57,325 nucleotides of DNA, from assembly GCA_043777755.1 (NCBI GenBank), contig JAYWHK010000199.1, positions 1-57,325 of the forward strand, read 5' to 3'. Source of the stretch: CANHEE01 sp043777755 (GTDB taxonomy: Bacteria; Bacteroidota; Bacteroidia; Chitinophagales; Saprospiraceae). The notes below the pieces were generated by a model that made no database searches, had not been told where the DNA came from, and was given only the letters and a program-made list of their open reading frames with translations. How positions within the stretch are numbered: position 1 is the stretch's first letter; each line of letters starts with the position of its first letter. Positions 41,470 through 50,044 of the stretch are shown piece by piece. The position numbers were made by a program, and so were the translations under genes.

Positions 41470-42411
41470 TTATTTCACAAAAACCATCTTTTCAGATACC
41501 ATTTTACTATTACCAATACGCTTATCTTCACCTTTTTGCTGAAGAATTTCTGGCGTAATTTCATCTAATTCATCACTTTTTTGTTTATTTTCCTTATTTT
41601 GCGTGGCAGATTGAACATTTTTTTTCAAGTTATTAAACAAACTTTCCAACTTTTTCATACCTTGTCCTCGCATATAATTCAAAGGAATTTTCATAGCATT
41701 TGGCTTTTCTGTTTCCTCTTGCTCAATTGTTTTTTCATCAAAACGCATCTCATCAGCAGGCGTAATTTCAGGTAATTCATTAGTATCAGTAGGCTTAGAT
41801 GGCTCGACTTTTGATATTTTTTTAGCTCTAATAGGTTCAGCTTTTGGTACATTTTCTTCCATATCCAAAATCTCAGGTGCAGCAATCGGAACAGTCAATC
41901 CATCTAAACGGTACAATTCATAACGGTCAATAATACTAATTAATTTTTGGGCATAAAGAGAATCCGTCGCATAACCAGCCGACTTCAAGCCATAAGCCCA
42001 AGAGCGATAATTTGTACCATAATCATACAAAGACTGATAACGAGGTTTTTGTAAAAAAATGGAATGGTCACGCCATGATTCCTCAGGTGTTTCGTAAGCA
42101 CGGAAGCAAGATTCCATCAAGATACCCGCTGAATCGTAATCGTCATCTTTCAGACTAAACGTTTCGCCAGTCCAGTCCGAATGACATTTAATACCAAAAT
42201 GATTGTTGGATTTTGCCAAAGTGCCTTCGCCCCAAGAAGATTCCAATATAGCCTGAGCCATATTGACCGATGCAGGAATGTTGTACATCTCCTTCTCTCG
42301 AAGAGCAATTTCGGTAAAACGAATGATGTAATCGTTTTTAGGTTTTGCGGCAGCAAACATCGTCAATGCAAGCACCCAAACCAATGTGGTAGTGATAAGT
42401 AATTTTCTCAT
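41470..42411 (-). CDS. Secreted peptidoglycan glucosaminidase, FlgJ/LytG-like
   Basis: 313 residues with signal peptide ending FAAAK (about residue 22). The glucosaminidase domain spans about 28-175: AQAILESSWGEGTLAKSNNHFGIKC holds the likely catalytic Glu57, and SWRDHSIFLQ and YGLKSAGYATDSLYAQKLISIIDRYEL complete the fold. It should cleave GlcNAc-MurNAc linkages in the periplasm. The C-terminal 140 residues are a charged, low-complexity linker rich in Pro, Glu and Lys with no LysM or SPOR domain, so wall binding must come from elsewhere. Confidence 0.87.
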   Translation of the reverse strand: MRKLLITTTLVWVLALTMFAAAKPKNDYIIRFTEIALREKEMYNIPASVNMAQAILESSWGEGTLAKSNNHFGIKCHSDWTGETFSLKDDDYDSAGILMESCFRAYETPEESWRDHSIFLQKPRYQSLYDYGTNYRSWAYGLKSAGYATDSLYAQKLISIIDRYELYRLDGLTVPIAAPEILDMEENVPKAEPIRAKKISKVEPSKPTDTNELPEITPADEMRFDEKTIEQEETEKPNAMKIPLNYMRGQGMKKLESLFNNLKKNVQSATQNKENKQKSDELDEITPEILQQKGEDKRIGNSKMVSEKMVFVK

Positions 42412-43035
42412 GTTCAGGAAAAATTTGTTGTTGAAAACTTATGATTCCTCCATGAACATTTCTTGAAAAGGGAAAACGACAACGATAAAGCAGCAATACA
42501 AGCTATACTTTTGGAATATACTAATTGTATTGACAATATTGTTGCAAATAATTACAAATCCAAAGTATTGAACTTTGTAAGCATTTGACTGACGATATAG
42601 CAATACTAAAGTAAAGATGTACCTCTAACTAAAAAATTGGCGTTGTGTTTTCTCAATAAACAAGGGAGTATCTCGCTGGGAAACGATATACCATGCCCAT
42701 GGAATTTTTTTAATATGTTTCTTCTGAATTCTTACTATGCCTCTGTTGAGAAGGTATAGTAACTGATGTTTAAATATTATAATTATATATATACAATTTA
42801 AATGCCATACTTTACAATTTTATTTAATACATCTATTTTTTAACACTTAAAAAGAAAAAGAAAAATAGGTAAAAAATAGAAAAACAAAAATTGTTTGAAA
42901 TTTATTTTAATTTATTTTAAATAATTAAAAACCTAAAATACTGAAAATCAACATTTTAAAATATTTTAATTTTTATTAATTAAAAATTTTATAAAAATAA
43001 TTATTAAAAAATTTTGTTTATAAAAAATATTTGTT
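42412..43035. other. Long non-coding gap between divergent genes
   Basis: About 620 bp with no convincing ORF. The first 350 bp have normal composition; the last 280 bp are extremely AT-rich with A- and T-tracts (from about 42770), the kind of sequence expected to be bent or easily melted, directly upstream of the recA promoter. No LexA-type palindrome was recognised. Confidence 0.5.
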
Positions 43036-43043
43036 TAATTTTG
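43036..43043 (+). promoter_or_regulatory. -33/-7 promoter of recA
   Basis: TAATTTTG with TTG about 19 bp upstream (AATTTTGTTTATA), 68 bp before the recA ATG. Confidence 0.5.
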
Positions 43044-43110
43044 TACCATAAATCAATTACTCGTTGGTTTTGATTATAAAAATTAAATATCCATCTAAAA
43101 AAGATAACTA

Positions 43111-44169
43111 ATGCAAAAAGAAGATAAAGCAAAAGCACTACAGATGGTCATGGATCGCATGGATAAAACCTTTGGTAAAGGAGCCGTTATGCGTCTTGGC
43201 GACAAACAAGTAGTAGAAGTAGATACTATTTCTACGGGTTCACTAACCTTAGACATTGCCTTAGGCATTGGCGGACTCCCGAGTGGTCGTATCGTCGAAA
43301 TCTACGGGCCAGAATCTTCTGGTAAAACCACTTTGGCAATCCACGCCATCGCTGAATGTCAGCGCAAAGGCGGAATCGCTGCAATCATTGATGCGGAACA
43401 CGCTTTTGACCGTTTCTACGCACAACACTTGGGCGTAGATGTTGAAAACTTATTGATTTCACAGCCAGACAATGGCGAACAAGCTCTTGAAATCGCAGAA
43501 AACTTGATTCGTTCAGGTGCGATTGATATTATTGTAGTGGATTCAGTAGCGGCACTCGTTCCTCGTAGTGAAATTGAAGGTGAGATGGGAGATTCTAAAA
43601 TGGGTCTTCAAGCACGTTTGATGTCGCAAGCGATGCGTAAATTAACAGGTACAATCAGCCGCACAGGTTGTTGTTGTATCTTTATCAATCAATTACGTGA
43701 GAAAATCGGTGTAATGTTTGGTAATCCAGAAACAACAACGGGTGGTAATGCCCTTAAATTTTACGCTTCTATTCGTCTTGATATTCGCAAGTCTGGTGCT
43801 GCGATTAAAGACAAAGAAGGTAACGTAGTAGGAAATCACGTAAAAGTAAAAGTAATTAAAAATAAATTAGCTCCACCATTCCGTGAAGCTGAATTTGATA
43901 TAGTATTCGGAAAAGGTATTTCCAAATCAGGAGAAATGGTTGATTTGGGAGCAGAACATGAGGTTATCGGAAAAAGTGGTGCTTGGTACAGTTACAACGG
44001 TGCAAAAATTGCACAAGGTCGTGACTCTGCAAAACAATTCTTAGAAGATAATCCAGAAGTTGCAGCTGAAATCGAAGTGAAAATCAAAGAAAAATTAGCA
44101 CTTCAAGTCATAAAAGTCAAGCCAGGTGCTGCCGCAGCAGCGGCTGATGCTGACGATTTTGACGAATAA
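43111..44169 (+). CDS. recA: Recombinase A
   Basis: 352 residues. ATP-dependent strand-exchange protein and LexA co-protease. Walker A GPESSGKTTL with Lys72, Walker B IIVVDSVAAL, loop L1 EIEGEMGDSKMGLQARLMSQAMRKL and L2 FINQLREKIGVMFGNPETTTGGNALKFYASIRLDIRK are all intact. The C-terminus ends in an Ala-rich stretch and acidic DADDFDE tail, as is usual for regulation of DNA binding. Own promoter after a long AT-rich region; a terminator follows. Confidence 0.98.
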   Translation: MQKEDKAKALQMVMDRMDKTFGKGAVMRLGDKQVVEVDTISTGSLTLDIALGIGGLPSGRIVEIYGPESSGKTTLAIHAIAECQRKGGIAAIIDAEHAFDRFYAQHLGVDVENLLISQPDNGEQALEIAENLIRSGAIDIIVVDSVAALVPRSEIEGEMGDSKMGLQARLMSQAMRKLTGTISRTGCCCIFINQLREKIGVMFGNPETTTGGNALKFYASIRLDIRKSGAAIKDKEGNVVGNHVKVKVIKNKLAPPFREAEFDIVFGKGISKSGEMVDLGAEHEVIGKSGAWYSYNGAKIAQGRDSAKQFLEDNPEVAAEIEVKIKEKLALQVIKVKPGAAAAAADADDFDE

Positions 44170-44185
44170 TCTTTGATTATTTGTA

Positions 44186-44230
44186 AAAAAAAAGCCTACG
44201 ATGCAATTAATTGTGTTATAGGCTTTTTTT
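44186..44230 (+). terminator. Intrinsic terminator of recA
   Basis: AAAAAGCCTA pairs with TAGGCTTTTT around a loop of about 20 bases, followed by more T. Confidence 0.75.
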
Positions 44231-44246
44231 ATTAAATATTTTTTCT

Positions 44247-44254
44247 TATTTTTG
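44247..44254 (+). promoter_or_regulatory. -7 promoter box TATTTTTG of mscL
   Basis: TAnnTTTG match 114 bp upstream of the mscL ATG. Confidence 0.4.
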
Positions 44255-44368
44255 TGACATTCAAAAAGATTTTCGTCAAAAAGGAAGTGTTAAGGAAATC
44301 TCATTTTTTTAACAAAGAAAATCAAAATAGTAACAAATTTATTTCACAAAACTAAACTTTAGGTAATC

Positions 44369-44656
44369 ATGTTTAAAGAATTTAAAGACTTCGCAATGAA
44401 TGGAAGCGTACTTGATTTGGCAGTAGGTGTTGTCATCGGTGGTGCTTTCGGAAAAATCGTTGACTCATTGGTCAATGACATTATTATGCCAATCGCAGGT
44501 ATTTTGACAGGCGGCGTTAATTTTTCATCACTCTCTTACAAAGTAGGAGAAGCAGAATTAAAGTATGGTAATTTTATTCAAGCTGCATTTACATTTACAA
44601 TTGTAGCTTTTGTGTTGTTTATGGTGGTAAAAGCTGCAAACAAAGCAAAAAAATAA
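44369..44656 (+). CDS. mscL: Large-conductance mechanosensitive channel, short form
   Basis: 95 residues against about 130-150 for typical MscL. The N-terminal amphipathic helix and pore-lining TM1 are intact (EFKDFAMNGSVLDLAVGVVIGGAFGKIVDSLVNDIIMPIAG), including the Gly-rich gate. The periplasmic loop is very short (about residues 48-66) and TM2 (FIQAAFTFTIVAFVLFMVVKA) is followed only by a Lys-rich end, so the C-terminal cytoplasmic helix bundle is absent. It should form a pentameric tension-gated safety valve in the inner membrane. Length is set by an in-frame TAA, not by a frameshift. Confidence 0.93.
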   Translation: MFKEFKDFAMNGSVLDLAVGVVIGGAFGKIVDSLVNDIIMPIAGILTGGVNFSSLSYKVGEAELKYGNFIQAAFTFTIVAFVLFMVVKAANKAKK

Positions 44657-44728
44657 TCAGCAAAAAAAGATAAAGTGTTGATTTTGCGAAAGATAAATTA
44701 AAAAATATTTTTTTTATAAAAAAAAATG

Positions 44729-44736
44729 TATCTTTG
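44729..44736 (+). promoter_or_regulatory. -7 promoter box TATCTTTG of the rimP-nusA-infB operon
   Basis: Exact box 73 bp upstream of the preferred rimP ATG; no good -33 TTG is seen in the A/T-tract upstream. Confidence 0.55.
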
Positions 44737-44760
44737 CGGCAGATTTGACTTCTCATCGAA

Positions 44761-44789
44761 GAGGGAACATCAAAAATGTTCCCTCTTTT
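44761..44789 (+). terminator. Attenuator-like hairpin in the rimP leader
   Basis: Perfect 9-bp stem GAGGGAACA/TGTTCCCTC (44761-44769 and 44777-44785), 7-base loop, then TTTTG. It lies inside the transcribed leader about 20 bp before the rimP ATG and so could terminate part of the transcripts. Confidence 0.65.
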
Positions 44790-44809
44790 GTTTGTATCAA
44801 CCTACTTGT

Positions 44810-45286
44810 ATGAAAATCGAAGATAGAATAGAAAATTTGCTTCAACTAAAATATGCCGAACCTGATTTCTCAGATTGTTTCACTGTTGAAATAAAACTTG
44901 GCAATAATAACTTTCTTGAAGTATTCATTGACAGCGAAACCGTACTGGATTTTGCAAAATGTCAAAAATTTAGCCGCTTTTTGGAAGCTCACTTAGATGA
45001 ACAAAAATGGCTCACAGAGCAATACACTCTTGAAGTTTCTTCGCCCGGAGTAAGTCGCCCATTGGTATTTTTCAAACAATATCCAAAACATACTGGAAGA
45101 ACGCTTGAAATTTTAACCACATCAGGGAACGAATACGAAGGAAAACTCGTTAATACTGATAATGAAGTAATTACGTTAGAATACGAGGTGAAATTCAAAG
45201 AAGGCAAAAAAAATATCAAAAAAATAGAACAAACACCAATCCCTTTTTCGGATATCGCAAAAGCAATGGTGCAAATCAGTTTTTAA
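44810..45286 (+). CDS. rimP: Ribosome maturation factor RimP
   Basis: The ATG at 44810 gives 158 residues. The frame is open back to an ATG at 44726, but that would lie on the promoter and hairpin and is rejected. The N-terminal alpha/beta domain holds LEVFIDSETVLDFAKCQKFSRFLEAHLDE and the conserved YTLEVSSPGVSRPL; the C-terminal Sm-like beta domain follows. RimP assists 30S assembly. It is the first gene of the widespread rimP-nusA-infB operon. Confidence 0.92.
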   Translation: MKIEDRIENLLQLKYAEPDFSDCFTVEIKLGNNNFLEVFIDSETVLDFAKCQKFSRFLEAHLDEQKWLTEQYTLEVSSPGVSRPLVFFKQYPKHTGRTLEILTTSGNEYEGKLVNTDNEVITLEYEVKFKEGKKNIKKIEQTPIPFSDIAKAMVQISF

Positions 45287-45349
45287 TTTTAATAAAAAAA
45301 GTTGTAAACCTTTTTTTATTTATAAAAAACCTAACTTTCTACTTCTCAA

Positions 45350-46600
45350 ATGATTAATTTAGTAGATACTTTTTCAGAATTTAAAGATATAAAAAATATT
45401 GATCGTCCATCAATGGTACGTGTCTTAGAAGACGTTTTTCGTACTTTGATTAAAAAGAAATTCAATTCGGACGAAAATTTTGACGTAATCGTAAATACTC
45501 AAAGTGGTGACTTAGAGTTGTGGCGTGTACGTGAGATTGTACCAGACGGAGAGGTTACGGATGAGAACAAACACGTTTCTATTTCTGAAGCGTTATCAAT
45601 AGATCCTGATTACGAAATTGGACAACAATGCTATGAGCAGTTACACTTAGATGATTTTGGCCGCCGTTCTATTCTGGCTGCCCGTCAGACCTTGGTTTCT
45701 CGTATCATGGAATTGGAAAAAGACGATATTTATAAGCAATACAGCGACAGAATTGGTGAATTGATTGTTGCTGAGGTAAGTCAAATCATGAAAAAAGACT
45801 TCTTAGTCTTAGATGATGAAACAAAACATGAGTTGCTATTGCCTCGTACTGAAACCATCAAGGGTGATTTCTATCGTAAGGGTGATATGGTGAAAGCCAT
45901 CATCAAAAAAGTAGAAATGAAAAATAATACACCACAAGTGGTTCTATCTCGTATTGAACCAGCATTTCTGGAACGTTTACTTGAAAAAGAAGTTCCTGAA
46001 ATTGAAGATGGCGTTATTACAATCAAGAGAGTAGTTCGTCAGCCAGGTGAGCGTGCTAAAATAGCCGTAGAATCTATGGACGACCGCATTGACCCAGTAG
46101 GAGCTTGCGTAGGTATGAAAGGCGCACGTATTCACGGTATTGTCCGTGAACTTCGTAATGAAAACATCGACGTTATTAATTTTACGTCTAATGAAGCCTT
46201 ATTCATACAACGTTCACTCACACCTGCAAAAGTAAGCAATGTAGAAGTAGATGAAGTAAAAAAACGTGCCTCTGTTTTGTTAAAAGCAGACCAAGTGTCA
46301 TTGGCAATTGGAAAAGGTGGTATCAATATTAAGTTAGCGACCAAACTAACAGGTTACGAAATTGATGTATTCCGTGAAAACATGGATATTGAAATTGATG
46401 ACGTTGATTTGGAAGAATTCTCAGACGAATTAGAAAGCTGGGTCATAGAAGCACTCAAAGATATTGGGTGTGATACAGCTCGTAGTGTTCTTGCATTAAG
46501 CAAAGAAGAGTTGGTTCGTCGTACCGACCTTGAAGAGGAAACGGTAGAAGAAGTTTTAAATATTCTTGCAGCCGAATTTGAAGATGAAGACGGTGAATAA
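45350..46600 (+). CDS. nusA: Transcription termination/antitermination factor NusA
   Basis: 416 residues, the short form without E. coli-type C-terminal acidic repeats 1 and 2 in full. N-terminal RNA-polymerase-binding domain (1-130), S1 domain (KGDFYRKGDMVKAIIKKVEMKNNTPQVVLSR), two KH domains with VGACVGMKGARIHGIVREL and LAIGKGGINIKLATKL, then an acidic tail that includes one helix-hairpin-helix-like segment (VIEALKDIGCDTARSVLALSKEEL). It binds RNA polymerase at pauses and modulates termination. In E. coli NusA represses its own operon, which fits the leader hairpin. Confidence 0.96.
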   Translation: MINLVDTFSEFKDIKNIDRPSMVRVLEDVFRTLIKKKFNSDENFDVIVNTQSGDLELWRVREIVPDGEVTDENKHVSISEALSIDPDYEIGQQCYEQLHLDDFGRRSILAARQTLVSRIMELEKDDIYKQYSDRIGELIVAEVSQIMKKDFLVLDDETKHELLLPRTETIKGDFYRKGDMVKAIIKKVEMKNNTPQVVLSRIEPAFLERLLEKEVPEIEDGVITIKRVVRQPGERAKIAVESMDDRIDPVGACVGMKGARIHGIVRELRNENIDVINFTSNEALFIQRSLTPAKVSNVEVDEVKKRASVLLKADQVSLAIGKGGINIKLATKLTGYEIDVFRENMDIEIDDVDLEEFSDELESWVIEALKDIGCDTARSVLALSKEELVRRTDLEEETVEEVLNILAAEFEDEDGE

Positions 46601-46610
46601 GCAATACTCG

Positions 46611-46656
46611 AACAGTTGTCCTTAGAGTGAATAATAATATTCGGCAACTGTTTTTA
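46611..46656 (+). terminator. Possible internal terminator after nusA
   Basis: AACAGTTGTC pairs with GGCAACTGTT (one G-T) across a 22-base loop, followed by TTTTTATATA. It may lower infB expression relative to nusA or be read through. Confidence 0.5.
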
Positions 46657-46658
46657 TA

Positions 46659-46725
46659 TAAGTAGGCTAAATTAGTTTATATTATTTTGTCAAAAAAAAT
46701 ACAAACTAATTTAGCCTTAAACTTA
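46659..46725. repeat. Palindromic element in the nusA-infB spacer, relative of family A
   Basis: Starts TAAGTAGGCTAAATTAGTTT and ends AAACTAATTTAGCCTTAAACTTA. The arms GGCTAAATTAGTTT/AAACTAATTTAGCC are perfect over 14 bp. The TAAGTAG end is shared with family A, but the arm sequence is different. Confidence 0.6.
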
Positions 46726-46754
46726 AAGAAAAAATTTTTCATTAAAAATATTGA

Positions 46755-49700
46755 ATGTCGAAATTATTATTCAACGTAGCCAAAGAGCTTAACGTAGGTA
46801 CAACTACCATTGTCGAATTTCTCGCAAAAAAAGGGCACAATCTTGAAAACAAGCCCATTGCGAAAGTGTCCGACGAAATGTACACAGAACTGGCAAAACA
46901 GTTCCAGTCTTCTATTGCCGATAAGGAAAAAGCGTCCCAAGTTGTAATTGGAACACGTCCTCCTCAGGCAAAAAAAGAAGATATGCCTCCAGTTATCATC
47001 AAGCGTGATAAACCTGTCCTCCAAATTAATATTGGTAAGCAAAAAGAAGAAGCACCGAAGCCTGTTGAAAAACAGCCTGTGGCAGTGCCAACTCCTGTGG
47101 TTGCGGAACAACCTAAACCTACCATTACCGAAACTCCTAAAAAAGAAGCAGTAAATACACCTAAATCTAATGCACCAGAAGTAATGGAACGTCAGAAGAT
47201 AGAGTTGCGCGGACCAAAGGTTTTGGGTAAAATCAATTTAGATGCTCCTCGTAATAGTAGCAACAATAATCCACAGTCAAATAAACCTGCGGAAAGAAGA
47301 GAGGATAGAAGGGACGATAGAAGACCGAATAATAATAATAACAACAATAATAGCAATAACAATAACAATAGAAACAATGACGGTGGTCAAAGAGGACAAG
47401 GACAAGGTGGTGGTCAAAACCGTAACCAACAGCCAAGTCAGCAGCAGCCAAGAAAACGTCAAGAAGATGTTATTATTTCAGCTCCCAAAATAGAGCCTAT
47501 TCCTACAGTAGCTCCTGATGCACCAGAGTTTTATCGTGCGGAAGCTCCCACACTTAAAGGTTTAAAAATTCTTGGTAAAATTACCATCGAAGAAAAACCT
47601 GCACCTAAGAAACGTGACAATCGTGGCCCTAATCGTGGTGGAGCGCAAGGCTCGGCTGGAATTAGTGCTGACGAAAAACGCAAACGCAAACGCAAAAAAG
47701 TTTCTCAGCCACTTACGGAAGATGCGGTAAAGCGTATCGGTGCTGCCAACCAAGGTAGCGGTAATGGTCAAGGCGGAAATAATACCAATATCAATAATAA
47801 TAATAACAACAACCGTCCAGCGGGACAAGGTGGCGGACAAGGACAGAATCGCCCAGCAGGACAAGGTGGTTTTAACAACAACCGTCCAGCAGGACAAGGT
47901 GGTGGACAAGGACAAAATCGCCCAGCAGGTCAAGGTGGTTTTAACAACAGACCTGGCGGTAATGCAGCACCGAGAGAAATCTCTCAAAAAGACATTGACG
48001 ATCAAATTAAAGCAACAATGGCTCGTTTGGGCGGAGGCGGTAAGAAAACCCGTCAAAAAATCCGTCGTGACAAGCGTAGTTCAATGCGTGAGAAAGAAGA
48101 TATGCGCCGTGAAGCAGGTGAAAATGGCAAGTTGCAATTGACAGAATTCGTATCTGTATCAGAATTAGCGAGCTTGTTAGACGTGTCTGTAACAGAAGTA
48201 ATCACAACTTGTTTTAACTTAGGCGTAATTGTTTCTATTAATCAACGTTTAGATGCAGAGGTTTTAGAGTTTATCGCAAGTGAATTTGGTTTTGAAATTG
48301 AGTTTATCAGTGCAGAAGAACAAGTTGAAGTAGATGAGTCAGAAATAGATTCGCCAGAAGATCTTTTACCTCGTTCTCCTATCGTTACCGTAATGGGTCA
48401 CGTAGATCATGGTAAAACATCATTGTTAGATAATATCCGTAAAGCCAATGTTGTATCTGGTGAAGCAGGAGGTATTACACAGCACATTGGTGCGTATGAA
48501 GTAAAATTAGCAGACGGTAAGCGTATCACATTCTTAGATACACCAGGTCACGAGGCGTTCACAGCGATGCGTGCCAGAGGTGCAAAAGTAACAGATATAG
48601 CGATTATCATTATCTCCGCTGACGATAACATCATGCCACAAACACGTGAAGCGATTGCGCACGCACAAGCAGCAGGTGTTCCAATGATTTTTGCCATCAA
48701 CAAGATTGATAAGGCTGGTGCAGATCCAGAACGCATCAAGAATGAGTTGGCTCAAATGAATTTACTCGTCGAGGATTGGGGTGGTAAATACCAATCACAA
48801 GATATTTCTGCAAAGAAAAATATTAATATTGATCTTTTATTAGAAAAAATATTGTTAGAAGCTGAATTGTTGGATTTGAAAGCAAATCCAAACAAACGAG
48901 CAATAGGAACAGTCATCGAAGCATCTTTGGACAAAGGTCGTGGTTACGTAACCAAAATCTTAGTACAAGAAGGAACGCTAAACGAAGGCGATCCAATTGT
49001 AGCTGGTGAACATTCAGGAAAAATCAAAGCCATGTTTAATGAGCTTGGTGTGAGAGTTAAAAAAGCTGGTCCATCTGTTCCAGTATTGGTACTAGGACTA
49101 AGTGGTGCGCCACAAGCAGGTGAAAAGTTCAAAGAAACAGCCTCAGAAGCTGAAGCTCGTCAATCGGCTTCAAAACGTGCGCAAATCTCTCGTGAGCAAA
49201 GTAATAGAGCTTCAAAACGTATCAGCTTAGATGAAATTGGACGTCGTTTGGCATTGGGTAACTTCAAGGAATTGAAGCTAATCATCAAAGGTGACGTGGA
49301 CGGTTCAGTAGAAGCATTAGCGGATTCATTAATCAAGCAGTCTATCGAATCAGTACAAGTAAATGTTATCCACAAAGCTGTTGGTGGAATTACAGATTCG
49401 GATATTGTATTGGCATCAGCATCTGATGCAATCATTATTGGTTTCCAAGTTCGTCCTTCATTGAGTGCAAGAAAATTGGCAGAACAAGAAGGTGTTGAAA
49501 TCAAACACTACTCTATCATTTACGAAGCAATCGACGAAATCCGTGCAGCGATAGAAGGTTTATTAGAGCCTACAAAAGAAGAAAAAATCGAAGCAACTGT
49601 TGAGATTCGTGAAGTTTATACCGTTTCAAAAGTTGGAACAATTGCAGGTTGTTATGTTCAAGAAGGCAAGTTGATGCGTAATAATTTCATCCGTGTTATC

Positions 49701-49898
49701 CGTGATGGTATTGTTGTATTCCCTGTCAAAGAAGGTGCAAACGGCAAGCTGGGTTCATTGAAACATTACAAAGACGATGTAAAAGAAATCCGTCCGAAAA
49801 TGGAATGTGGTTTGACCATCGAAGGTTTCAACGATATGAGAGTTGGTGACATCATCGAATCTTATGAAATCGTAGAAGTAAAGCAAAAATTGAAATAA
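46755..49898 (+). CDS. infB: Translation initiation factor IF-2
   Basis: 1047 residues. N-terminal IF2_N-like domain (about 1-55), then a long disordered linker (about 60-440) that contains Asn runs, Arg/Glu-rich stretches and two tandem 23-residue RPAGQGG-type repeats (about 353-398), a second IF2_N-like helical domain (about 455-510), the G domain with VMGHVDHGKTSLL (about 547-560), DTPGHEAF and NKIDKAG, and the C-terminal domains that bind fMet-tRNA. The conserved core is intact; the linker is unusually long and low in complexity. Third gene of the rimP operon. Confidence 0.97.
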   Translation: MSKLLFNVAKELNVGTTTIVEFLAKKGHNLENKPIAKVSDEMYTELAKQFQSSIADKEKASQVVIGTRPPQAKKEDMPPVIIKRDKPVLQINIGKQKEEAPKPVEKQPVAVPTPVVAEQPKPTITETPKKEAVNTPKSNAPEVMERQKIELRGPKVLGKINLDAPRNSSNNNPQSNKPAERREDRRDDRRPNNNNNNNNSNNNNNRNNDGGQRGQGQGGGQNRNQQPSQQQPRKRQEDVIISAPKIEPIPTVAPDAPEFYRAEAPTLKGLKILGKITIEEKPAPKKRDNRGPNRGGAQGSAGISADEKRKRKRKKVSQPLTEDAVKRIGAANQGSGNGQGGNNTNINNNNNNNRPAGQGGGQGQNRPAGQGGFNNNRPAGQGGGQGQNRPAGQGGFNNRPGGNAAPREISQKDIDDQIKATMARLGGGGKKTRQKIRRDKRSSMREKEDMRREAGENGKLQLTEFVSVSELASLLDVSVTEVITTCFNLGVIVSINQRLDAEVLEFIASEFGFEIEFISAEEQVEVDESEIDSPEDLLPRSPIVTVMGHVDHGKTSLLDNIRKANVVSGEAGGITQHIGAYEVKLADGKRITFLDTPGHEAFTAMRARGAKVTDIAIIIISADDNIMPQTREAIAHAQAAGVPMIFAINKIDKAGADPERIKNELAQMNLLVEDWGGKYQSQDISAKKNINIDLLLEKILLEAELLDLKANPNKRAIGTVIEASLDKGRGYVTKILVQEGTLNEGDPIVAGEHSGKIKAMFNELGVRVKKAGPSVPVLVLGLSGAPQAGEKFKETASEAEARQSASKRAQISREQSNRASKRISLDEIGRRLALGNFKELKLIIKGDVDGSVEALADSLIKQSIESVQVNVIHKAVGGITDSDIVLASASDAIIIGFQVRPSLSARKLAEQEGVEIKHYSIIYEAIDEIRAAIEGLLEPTKEEKIEATVEIREVYTVSKVGTIAGCYVQEGKLMRNNFIRVIRDGIVVFPVKEGANGKLGSLKHYKDDVKEIRPKMECGLTIEGFNDMRVGDIIESYEIVEVKQKLK
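47811..47948 (+). repeat. Tandem 69-bp repeat inside infB
   Basis: Two consecutive 69-bp units (47811-47879 and 47880-47948) encode the same 23 residues, NRPAGQGGGQGQNRPAGQGG plus FNN, and differ only at a few third positions. The unit length is a multiple of three, so expansion or contraction keeps the frame. Confidence 0.85.
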
Positions 49899-49924
49899 AA
49901 TAAATTTCAGTCTGACTATAAAAT

Positions 49925-49970
49925 AAAAAATAGTGGCAGTGGTTGAAAAATCATTGTCACTATTTTTTTT
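49925..49970 (+). terminator. Intrinsic terminator of the rimP-nusA-infB operon
   Basis: AAAAATAGTGGCAGTG pairs with CATTGTCACTATTTTT (one mismatch), then T-run. Confidence 0.8.
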
Positions 49971-50023
49971 ATTTTAAAATGATAATTTTTGCCAAAACAT
50001 TTCGTTTTTTTCTCATAAGATTA

Positions 50024-50031
50024 TACCTTTG
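50024..50031 (+). promoter_or_regulatory. -7 promoter box TACCTTTG
   Basis: Box ends 13 bp before the ATG of the AsmA-like gene, giving a very short leader. Confidence 0.55.
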
Positions 50032-50044
50032 ACAAGAGGAAAAG

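Noticed and set aside
42412..43035. LexA/SOS operator upstream of recA
   Set aside because: I looked for a clear palindromic operator near the recA promoter and saw only A/T-tracts.
47192..47462. Leu- and Val-rich antisense ORFs opposite infB
   Set aside because: They are the reverse reading of the AAT/AAC-rich Asn linker of IF-2; composition is explained fully by that repeat.
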